Translations under genes and position numbers: made by a program
Assembly: GCA_003354225.1 (NCBI GenBank)
Contig: PIVH01000088.1
Coordinates: 1 to 8,347 of the forward strand
Source: Globobulimina sp.
Lineage: Eukaryota > Foraminifera > Rotaliida
Reading direction: 5' to 3'
DNA: 8,347 nucleotides
Notes under the pieces: model-generated
Database searches by the model: none
The model's input: only the letters and a program-made list of their open reading frames with translations
Told to the model about the DNA's origin: nothing
In this document: one piece after another, positions 1 through 6,711 of the stretch
Layout: each line of letters starts with the position of its first letter
Numbering within the stretch: position 1 is the first letter of the stretch

Positions 1-162
1 TTACACACAGAAAATGATATGTAATCTCTTCACTGTCACAACTTTCAATGAGAGGAAGTATTATTTCGTACCAATACCATCTCCTTTTATATAAAATTGA
101 TATTTTGTAATTCGACTTTTTATAAGCCGCTCTAAATAATTCCATTACTATTTCTTCATTTG
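1..162 (-). CDS. Partial open frame of unknown function, runs off the left edge
   Basis: The minus strand stays open from 184 to base 1, and the part after 162 reads like protein rather than AT-rich noise. It is rich in Lys, Arg, Glu, Trp and Tyr, with residues such as MELFRAAYKKSNYK and RRWYWYEIILPL. An in-frame ATG at 145 has G at -3 and G at +4. Just upstream the minus strand reads TTTGTACATAG, a possible 3' splice site with AG at 164-163, so this may instead be an internal exon. I do not recognise a family. It lies downstream of the Gag-like gene on the same strand. If elements are arranged in tandem it could be the N-terminal part of the next pol frame, but nothing in the residues proves that. 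Only about 54 codons are visible, so chance remains possible. Confidence 0.35.
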
Positions 163-777
163 CTATGTACAAATATATATATATTCAACTTTTTAAAAGA
201 TATATGTGTCCTGACCACACCACATATGCCCCACCATTTTTCTATGGATCTTACGCTAATCCAAACATACAACACTGTATTCTTGCAACCATCAGATATA
301 ATTTTATCTCCTTACTTGCTAACGCACTCTTTATTTATTATAAAGACACTCAAATAATAGTTGAGGACATTCAAATAATGCATAACAAGGCAAACAAAAC
401 ACAATTTTTATGTGCAACTCACAATATATATTTATTTCAATATAAACAGAGGAGTTTTAGTTTACTGCTAAAATAAAATTAAATTACACCATACCCCTTT
501 CTTTTTAAAACCCCCTCAAAATTTATTCTCTCTTTTTCATTTTATTAAAAACTAAAATCATTTCCATACACAAATATATATAGAAATAATGGATCCTAAT
601 AACATTCCAATTATATATAATATGCCCACATATTTTATCATCACAATCCATGGACAAACATACAAATAATAAGAATAATAGATATAAAAATATTGTATAT
701 ATTTGAAATGAGAATAAAATTAATGACAGATCCGTCATCAACAAATAAAATTGGATCCAAAACATCGCAAATCTCCC
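163..777. other. AT-rich non-coding stretch 3' of the Gag-like gene
   Basis: I see no convincing gene here. Short frames on both strands are low in complexity and look like AT-rich noise. On the minus strand, AATAAA hexamers occur at 546-541 and 527-522, about 235 to 255 nt past the Gag stop, and could serve as poly(A) signals. Such hexamers are common by chance in this composition. A 15 bp sequence with a TCCATGGA core at 646-660 recurs at 6005-6019. No terminal repeat of an element could be recognised. Confidence 0.5.
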
Positions 778-2034
778 TTAACGTCCGCGACCTGCAAATC
801 TCTTCGATTGCGCATTGGGACAGTCATAGGAGGTATGTTCATTTGCAATGCCACATCTTTCACAATAATGCGGATAGCCGCATAATAAAAACTCATCCTT
901 GAATTTACAAACATAATTATAATCAACCCAAAAATAACAAGGTTTCTCTCCATAATATTTATCTTTAATAAAATAAGATCCATCATTCAAATTATAAAAT
1001 CTCGCTCCTCTTTGATAGGGTTTATTTCCCTGACTCGAATCCCTCCGATTATTTGCATTCTGATTATAATTTCGACGACGTTGATAACTATTATCCTCAT
1101 ACGAGTCACGCGAATCTCTCCCATCCCTCGTATCTCTATCTCGTCTCTGCTTTTTTCTTGGCGAACCATATGGTGTTCCTCCATATTGCGATTGATTCGG
1201 TGGTGTTTTATTATAACTCCGATCCCGACTTTCCCTCAATCTCTTTCTTAACCTTCTATTATTTCTCTCTAATTTATTATTATTTTTATTTACTAACTTT
1301 GGGCAATTCCTTTTTAAATGTGGTCCACCACAATGATAACATTTTATTTTTCTATTATATTTTCCCTGTTTGTCATCCACTGCTTCTCCACCAACATTCT
1401 TTCCAACTCTTTTCCCAACATCTTCCATCAATATGTCATTGTCACCATCTCCTACAAATAGTAATTTACATTCATTCGGCAAACATTCAATCGCATACAA
1501 CTTACTTTCCTCTGAATTCATATGCAATTTCCATGAATGTGAGAATTCAGCGGATTTCCAACTTAATATACCTTCATCATTATAATCCCTCCATTTATTA
1601 ATATATAAAGCAATCGATACTTTTTGCCAGAATATACTCGGCGATATTGCCTTATTATTTATCATTGGAAATAATTGAGTTTTTGCAAATATTCTCATTT
1701 CATTTATATTCCTAATAATCAAAGAATATAATTGGTTAAATCTAACTTGCTTCGCCGAATATGATAATAACATATCCAACGCCCTCAATGTGATGGTTGT
1801 CCATAATGTATGAAATGTTATTTTATTACTTATAAACTTTTTCAATGCTGATTTTATATTAACTCCATAATTCAAATGAATTTTCCAATGACTTGCCCAC
1901 ATAAACTTTATTATATAGAAAGGATCTCCGAAACCAAATACTAAGAAATGTATAAATTCCTTTAACGCCAATTTTAGCTCAGCTTGTTTCAATAAATTGA
2001 TACCATCATTCTTATTAATTTTATCATGTAACAT
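778..2034 (-). CDS. DIRS-type Gag-like protein, C-terminal part with two zinc modules
   Basis: This frame encodes 418 residues from its first ATG and is probably the second exon of the Gag-like protein that begins at 3708. Residues 1-190 are largely helical and aromatic with no motif I can name. A zinc knuckle follows: C232, C235, H239, C244, spaced CX2CX3HX4C, one residue shorter in the middle than the retroviral CX2CX4HX4C. Residues 255-345 are an Arg/Asp/Asn-rich, probably disordered, RNA-binding-like tract. The C-terminus has a second Cys/His module: C366, C376, C385, H389, C391, C394, H400, C405. From memory, a module of this general kind ends ORF1 proteins of DIRS/Ngaro-type elements. 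The protein ends in a basic AGRGR tail. The likely role is packaging element RNA. Upstream the frame stays open through the 3' splice site AG at 2041-2040, with a stop at 2061-2059. The ATG is preceded by GGAGGA, but the spacing and protein family argue against bacterial translation. Confidence 0.82.
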   Translation of the reverse strand: MLHDKINKNDGINLLKQAELKLALKEFIHFLVFGFGDPFYIIKFMWASHWKIHLNYGVNIKSALKKFISNKITFHTLWTTITLRALDMLLSYSAKQVRFNQLYSLIIRNINEMRIFAKTQLFPMINNKAISPSIFWQKVSIALYINKWRDYNDEGILSWKSAEFSHSWKLHMNSEESKLYAIECLPNECKLLFVGDGDNDILMEDVGKRVGKNVGGEAVDDKQGKYNRKIKCYHCGGPHLKRNCPKLVNKNNNKLERNNRRLRKRLRESRDRSYNKTPPNQSQYGGTPYGSPRKKQRRDRDTRDGRDSRDSYEDNSYQRRRNYNQNANNRRDSSQGNKPYQRGARFYNLNDGSYFIKDKYYGEKPCYFWVDYNYVCKFKDEFLLCGYPHYCERCGIANEHTSYDCPNAQSKRFAGRGR

Positions 2035-2039
2035 TCCTC

Positions 2040-2387
2040 CTAAAATAAAACAATAATATCAATCCATAGCAAACAATCAAAATAAACAAATATACAGAAT
2101 ACAAATAACATATATAAAATTAATATAAACATTTTAGTATTATTCCTTTAATCATAATAAAAAGAAATGGACACATATGTGGTGCTGATAAACGCGTAAA
2201 ATAATAAAGGTTTTAAACATATGAAATACATAAAATATCTCCGATACTAAAGATATATGCCCCAACAAACACAATACACGCACGTATTGGAAAAATTATA
2301 TTTTTTGATTGCCGGGCAGGGAACACAATAGTTTTGCATACAAAATTCAAGAAATTAAAGATATAATAAAGGGTACATGATACATAC
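2040..2387 (-). other. Probable 348 nt phase-1 intron joining the two Gag-like frames
   Basis: Read on the minus strand, the segment starts with the donor CAA^GTATGT (G at 2387) and ends with the acceptor TTGTTTTATTTTAG^GAGGAATG (AG at 2041-2040). The upstream frame is cut after the first base of codon 441 and the downstream exon supplies two bases, so both sites are phase 1. Splicing forms an AGA codon, then GGA, then the ATG at 2034. This gives 440 + 2 + 418 = 860 residues. Without splicing, the first frame runs 13 codons into the intron and stops at 2347. The interior is AT-rich with many stops and no other gene, apart from a GC-richer patch near 2301-2336. The site sequences and phase are seen directly; that splicing occurs is inferred. 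Confidence 0.65.
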
Positions 2388-3708
2388 TTGTTGCAATGTG
2401 TATCATCGCATTACGTGTATCTATCGGCGTCAGCTTGGGTTTTCTCAGAATCCCCCAAATATTATCAATGCTTTCCGCCATCAATTCATTCACCGCACTC
2501 ATGGATCCTTTGGGGGTAAAGATCTTCTTCAAATGGTCCAAATCATCACTCGTCGGATTATATTTATTATCTTCCTTCCCCAGACCATGACTATCCGCAT
2601 ATCTTTTGATATTCTCCATTGAATTCACTTTATATTCCGCGGATTTGCTTTTTTCAATCTGTTTTTCTAATTTATCAATGTAGGATTTTAACAATTCCGT
2701 ATTGTCTCCGTCCATTAATTCATCCGCATCGAGAATATCATTGATTTCCTCTCTCGTTACCTCATCCATTTCATCATCGAAACGGACTTTTCCTTCATCT
2801 CCATCTCGTTCTTTCATATCCTCATCACTCGATCCGTCAGAATCGTCAGATTCCGGTTTATCTTCCTTCTTTTTCCTAACTATATTCCTTATTTTTTTAC
2901 CTAATTTTGATTTTTTCTTTTTATCTGGTTTTGGTTTTCCCGCTTTCGGCTTCTTCCCCTTTTTGGGTTTCTTAGCGGAATCAGCCTTTGGATTCGGAGG
3001 AGGGACTAAAGAGGCAAAGTGATTATTTACTCCACCTTGAAATGCCTGGAATGCACCCGATGCAATGCTCTTTAATTCAGCCAAATTAAATATATCTTCT
3101 ATCTGCTTCGATTTTAAATTCGCTGCTTTCTTAAATATCTCCTTCGATAATAGACCTAAAGCCAACGCCTCCATAACCTTCGAGCAATTCCTTCTTAATT
3201 CCAACACAGTCTCCTCCTCTTCCTCCACCAATTCAAAAGCACCTAATCGATCATATTCTACATCCATAAATGTATTATTTTCCTTCATTAAAAACTTATT
3301 CAATTTCGCATGTAATGTATTCCATAAATCCTTCAATGTTAATAAAACATTAAAGTCCAATGTACTCATCACCTCTTTGAATAAAATCGTTAATAAAGAA
3401 GCAACTTTTTGCTTTTTATTCAATACATCGATCTCATTCTCACCTTCCTTTTTATTAAATCGTGGATATAATCTCCTAAATAATTCCACTTTGCATTCAA
3501 ATTCAATCGCCACCATCATCGTTACCTGCGCATTCTGTATAGATTGCGGATTTCTATCCTGTGGCTTATCAAAATCAATGCTCGAAGCATAGCCCGGAAA
3601 TAATAAAAAGGTGGTATTCATCCATTCATCCAAATCTCTCAATTTTAATCCCTTCCGTAAAGCATACGCTTTTGCTTTTGATATACCTGTAATTAGACCT
3701 AACGCCAT
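2347..3708 (-). CDS. Gag-like protein, N-terminal part (probable first exon)
   Basis: This frame encodes 453 residues from an ATG with A at -3; an in-frame TGA lies two codons upstream, so the start is well fixed. Residues 1-230 are predicted mostly helical (for example 95-145 and 155-215) and could form a capsid-like domain, though I recognise no family motif. Residues 240-285 are very Lys-rich with KKPKKGKK-type runs. Residues 286-335 are strongly acidic with DDSDGSSDED, and 338-356 form a short coiled-coil-like helix. Residues 360-440 are again ordered. The last 13 residues, after T440, probably come from reading into an intron, because codon 441 contains a GTATGT donor. The natural product is then the fusion with the zinc-finger frame at 2034-778. 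It lies 493 bp downstream of the recombinase gene on the same strand. The Gag assignment rests mainly on the linked zinc-finger part and on context. Confidence 0.78.
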   Translation of the reverse strand: MALGLITGISKAKAYALRKGLKLRDLDEWMNTTFLLFPGYASSIDFDKPQDRNPQSIQNAQVTMMVAIEFECKVELFRRLYPRFNKKEGENEIDVLNKKQKVASLLTILFKEVMSTLDFNVLLTLKDLWNTLHAKLNKFLMKENNTFMDVEYDRLGAFELVEEEEETVLELRRNCSKVMEALALGLLSKEIFKKAANLKSKQIEDIFNLAELKSIASGAFQAFQGGVNNHFASLVPPPNPKADSAKKPKKGKKPKAGKPKPDKKKKSKLGKKIRNIVRKKKEDKPESDDSDGSSDEDMKERDGDEGKVRFDDEMDEVTREEINDILDADELMDGDNTELLKSYIDKLEKQIEKSKSAEYKVNSMENIKRYADSHGLGKEDNKYNPTSDDLDHLKKIFTPKGSMSAVNELMAESIDNIWGILRKPKLTPIDTRNAMIHIATSMYHVPFIISLIS

Positions 3709-4201
3709 ATTTCAATGTACTACGTAAGTAATCTCGATATTAATCTGACTGTATAAACAACGTATTAATATCTGGCACGTAATTGCCTGACTTTCACGCG
3801 ACTTTATTAGCCCTAAGATATATCACTAATCTCTCTTTCTAAATATTATGCAAGAAAAAAAGAAAGAAGCAATCCAACAACACAAAAACAAAAAACACTC
3901 TCAGTCAGTCACTTCAGTTTACTTCTAATTGAATGAAACTTTCGTCGCTTACACAACGTTCAGTTTTATTGACAATTATTCGATGTGGATAAATAACAAT
4001 TAACTTAAATTTAATTATTTATATTTCATAACACATATTAACCATATACAATAATCCCAAACCTATTCCAATCTCCATCTCGTTCATACTTAATATACAT
4101 TATAATACATACAAATTAATATTAAATAAACTAAATACATCCACATCGAAATAATTACATTCAATACTTACTATCTAACTATATCCCCCCCACCATTTAA
4201 C
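3709..4201. other. Spacer between the recombinase stop and the Gag-like start
   Basis: No coding frame is convincing here. On the minus strand this is both the 3' flank of the recombinase gene and the 5' flank of the Gag-like gene. It holds a run of seven C (plus strand) at about 4187-4193, an AATAAA hexamer on the minus strand at 3970-3965, about 235 nt past the recombinase stop, and a TCAGTCAGTCAC tract at about 3901-3912. A purine-rich stretch (AAGAAAAAAAGAAAGAAG) lies at about 3852-3869. The sequence ACGTTGT recurs on the minus strand here and in the RT-YR spacer. A promoter for Gag, or the junction of two element copies, would be expected in this place. Neither can be proved, and I saw no long terminal repeat. 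Confidence 0.5.
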
Positions 4202-5554
4202 TTAATCTGTCAATTCATATTGACATAAACTTGTTTGATAACTATTAATATAATCCATAGAGAATTTTTCTTTATTATTATTAAACTCCGTAACCAAATC
4301 ACATTCATTTGCATCCATATCTAACAAAATTCTATTATTATTTTTACCATAAATAAATATTTTTGCCAAACCAATCAAATCCCTCTGTGTATGTATTAAA
4401 TATCTATAAATCGCTGCTGTCAATTTCCATCTCCCAGCAAATGCAATTAAACTCATTGGCACACATTTTTGTTGAAGAGTTGTGGCAAAACCCTTCCTCA
4501 ATCCATGAAATCTATATCTATCTGCTTCCCAAAAGCCCATTTCATAAATCACTTTCTTCCAATATTTTTTAATTGTCCTCAATTTAAAGCTTCTTTTAAT
4601 TGGTTGAAACAAATAATATTTCCTCAAACTTTTCTTATGGATTTTCTTTAAATCTCTCTTTTGTGTATGATAAATATGATATAGAATTATCACCGGATCA
4701 ATCTTATTATTTGTCCTCCCAATTCTTAGCATAACATCTTTTCCCTTCGTCTTCCCCTTCGAGTTTCTCAGCCTAACTCGAACATGATGTAAATCATCAA
4801 AAGCAAGGGAATATGCATTGTTTTGATAGATTCTCTCCTTATTGTCATCCAACCAATAAAAATCTAAATCAGATAAATAAATACCATAACCAACATAGGC
4901 TTTATTATTATTCTCATAACATTCAGCTCCTCGTAATCCTAAAACACCGACAAATAATAAAGACATAGCAAACATATACCAAAACAGTCTGCTTTTGTCC
5001 CTCCATATTTTCTCAAATGACAACCAATTCAATTTTAATTTCTTTTCATTATCTGTCAATATCAAATTATTGTATACTTTAAACATTAATATATATTTTA
5101 TAATTTGAAACAAAACATCTGCTGTCACCGGTAAAGTATCTGATCCTTTTCCCGGGTTTGTTTTCTTCACATATTTAGCCAATGCATATAGTGCCGGGTT
5201 GTCGGACCATGACTGAAACTGCCCACATAATTGCGCCACAAAATCAATCGATCTATATTTTAATCTCATCGTTGGCCAACAATTCAACCTCTTCTGCACC
5301 ATACAGCACTGAATCGTATATAATTGTAAAAATGCATCCGGAGTCGGAAAAGTCCAGACTTCCTCATCAGTTAAACCAAAATTCCTCATCGTCTTCCAAT
5401 AATATAGGAAATTCTTCATATATGTCGTCTCCGATGATTCCTTAACTCCACCCCCTAAAGCCATAAATAATAATTCTTTATATATAGGATTAACTTTTGA
5501 CCATATTGGGTGATCATATTGTCTCCCTCTAACTATATATAATACATATAACAA
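4202..5554 (-). CDS. DIRS-type tyrosine recombinase (integrase)
   Basis: The protein would cut and rejoin DNA through a 3'-phosphotyrosine link and insert a circular DNA copy of the element in the nucleus. Numbering from the first codon at 5554, residues 35-130 look like the helical core-binding domain (SSETTYMKNFLYYW). The catalytic domain follows. R208 lies in GLRGAE, K266 is a candidate beta-hairpin lysine, H350 and R353 lie in HGLRKG, and W376 lies in GRWK. The nucleophile is Y385 in YRYL, nine residues after W376 as in Cre. About 450 residues is a normal length. The codon at 5554 is TTG, and the frame stays open to 5581 with no ATG until M31 at 5464. Residues just before M31 look like protein, so the frame is probably entered by splicing. 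Possible 3' sites are ATATATAG (AG 5534-5533) and AGTTAG (AG 5530-5529). The catalytic set is complete and the frame is intact. Confidence 0.9.
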   Translation of the reverse strand: MLYVLYIVRGRQYDHPIWSKVNPIYKELLFMALGGGVKESSETTYMKNFLYYWKTMRNFGLTDEEVWTFPTPDAFLQLYTIQCCMVQKRLNCWPTMRLKYRSIDFVAQLCGQFQSWSDNPALYALAKYVKKTNPGKGSDTLPVTADVLFQIIKYILMFKVYNNLILTDNEKKLKLNWLSFEKIWRDKSRLFWYMFAMSLLFVGVLGLRGAECYENNNKAYVGYGIYLSDLDFYWLDDNKERIYQNNAYSLAFDDLHHVRVRLRNSKGKTKGKDVMLRIGRTNNKIDPVIILYHIYHTQKRDLKKIHKKSLRKYYLFQPIKRSFKLRTIKKYWKKVIYEMGFWEADRYRFHGLRKGFATTLQQKCVPMSLIAFAGRWKLTAAIYRYLIHTQRDLIGLAKIFIYGKNNNRILLDMDANECDLVTEFNNNKEKFSMDYINSYQTSLCQYELTD

Positions 5555-5839
5555 AATATAAACACAGAAAAAAGTGGTTTTTCACACTTTTAACTAAAAA
5601 TAAAACTGGTGCCCCCTGCCAAAATCAAAAACCATGACACCTACAGACACTGAACAATATATTCTTAAATAATATGCCATATTGCCTCTATAGTCACTCG
5701 CTACACAATACATCGTCACTCCATTTATACAAAAACAGAAACGCTATCATTATATCCATCGTCATATATGGCAATATCGCTAAATTATTATACTATTCAT
5801 TGAAAATATTAACATAACACATATATATGCATTTTATCA

Positions 5840-5960
5840 ATATATAACAAGACAGACGTTTCCTTGAGATATCTCATGTCGAAATGACTTGTTTCTGAGT
5901 ACCCGGTCATACATTCATGATATCTGCGGGAAAGGAGTTGAAACCACGCAAATATTCACC
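5840..5960 (-). other. GC-richer island with a 12 bp palindrome and short open frame
   Basis: By hand count, G+C is about 43% over 5861-5950, well above the flanks. It contains the perfect palindrome TGAGATATCTCA at 5865-5876. On the minus strand a frame of about 48 codons is open from a TGA near 5958 to a TAA near 5811, with an internal ATG that starts MTGYSETSHFDMRYLKETS. A pyrimidine-rich run ending in CCCGCAG gives a good 3' splice site just upstream of that ATG. It could be a small exon, a regulatory site or a remnant. I did not find a strong donor after it, so the exon idea is weak. Confidence 0.3.
5865..5876. repeat. 12 bp perfect palindrome TGAGATATCTCA
   Basis: The two 6 bp halves are exact reverse complements with no spacer. 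It sits in the GC-richer island between the RT-RNase H and recombinase genes. Palindromes are typical of sites bound by dimeric proteins, but a single 12 bp case in 8 kb could also arise by chance. Confidence 0.4.
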
Positions 5961-6711
5961 AATTACATAATAAAACATTGCCACAATTATCTATTTGTAT
6001 ACATATCCATGGACAAACAATCTCTTTTTTGAGGGTAATAAATCCACCCAAATCCTCTGAAAAACATAAAAATGATGCAATCGAATCAAATAATCACCAA
6101 ATATACTCTGAAAAATTTAAAACAAATCCTTTTCAACAACGACATTCCTCTCAACTTAACATATTGCCAACAAATCACATTCTAATTTTATGTTGAAAAC
6201 ACCAATGATTTGCCATATATTTAATCAAATATTCACATTCTAACCCATTATGCATCGAATCTAACTTCAAACGTATATTACAACAGAAATTACACTCAAA
6301 TCTGATGAGTAATCAAATGACAAAATATTAAAAATATATTTTAATTGTAAGAAAAATCTGTAAATTTAATCAAAATTGATGATATTATTCAAATTCTATT
6401 CATTAACAATAACAATAACAAATTAATACACAAATTATATGGAATTGTATACAAAATACCAGTCATTACTAAGTCAATCCGTTATTGCTGATAAACGCAA
6501 ACAACGTCGAATCAATACTCAGTCACAATAAATACATTATAATTCACCTTAATATCAGTCATCAAATACAAAAATATCCATTATTAACATATTAGAATAT
6601 GCAAAAGACAGCAAAACCAAATAATACATTACAAAATGATATAATTACACAAAATAAATGGATATTAACGTGAAATAAATGGATTCGAATCTACAAAGCT
6701 ACGAAACCGAA

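Larger units (their letters stand above)
5555..6711. other. Long AT-rich stretch between RT-RNase H and recombinase genes
   Basis: No long frame is present. The 72-codon plus-strand frame at 5978-6196 is low in complexity. A GC-richer island at about 5840-5960 stands out and is listed separately. Other structure includes a 7 bp hairpin (AAAAGTG at 5570-5576, CACTTTT at 5585-5591), a 12 bp repeat AAATAAATGGAT at 6652-6663 and 6673-6684, and a short sequence at 5602-5632 related in reverse orientation to 2301-2336. Several good 3' splice-site-like strings occur on the minus strand, such as CTCCTTTCCCGCAG near 5925 and AAATTTTTCAG near 6108. Part or all of this stretch may be an intron or 5' leader of the recombinase transcript. 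That is inference. Confidence 0.5.

Noticed and set aside
165-476. 103-codon plus-strand frame
   Set aside because: It is made of AT-rich codons with no motif, and its start overlaps the better-looking minus-strand frame at the left edge.
1053-1601. 182-codon plus-strand frame
   Set aside because: It is antisense to the Gag zinc-finger frame, whose Cys/His ligands are clear; the plus-strand product is low-complexity Ser/Tyr/Phe/His-rich sequence.
2032-2041. Shine-Dalgarno-like GGAGGA directly before the ATG at 2034
   Set aside because: The spacing to the ATG is too short, the protein families are eukaryotic, and the same bases fit a 3' splice site followed by an in-frame exon.
5607-5620. 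TGGTGCCCCCTGCC, resembling a tRNA primer-binding site of an LTR element
   Set aside because: It is on the strand opposite the genes, no LTR flanks it, and DIRS-type elements do not need a tRNA primer-binding site.
5925-5955. GGTTTCAACTCC on the minus strand, resembling a tRNA T-loop
   Set aside because: The stem does not pair and no acceptor, D or anticodon arm can be folded around it.
646-6019. 15 bp direct repeat with a TCCATGGA core at 646-660 and 6005-6019, and 13 bp TGCTGATAAACGC at 2183-2195 and 6486-6498
   Set aside because: Repeats this short are expected about once by chance in 8 kb of this composition, the two pairs have different offsets, and no longer similarity surrounds them. 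They do not form split direct repeats.
5978-6196. 72-codon plus-strand frame
   Set aside because: Lys/Asn/Ser/Ile-rich composition fits AT-rich non-coding DNA, and all other genes are on the minus strand.
6302-6325. CTGATGAG, the core string of a hammerhead ribozyme
   Set aside because: The required GAAA segment and paired stems do not follow, so the string is probably chance.
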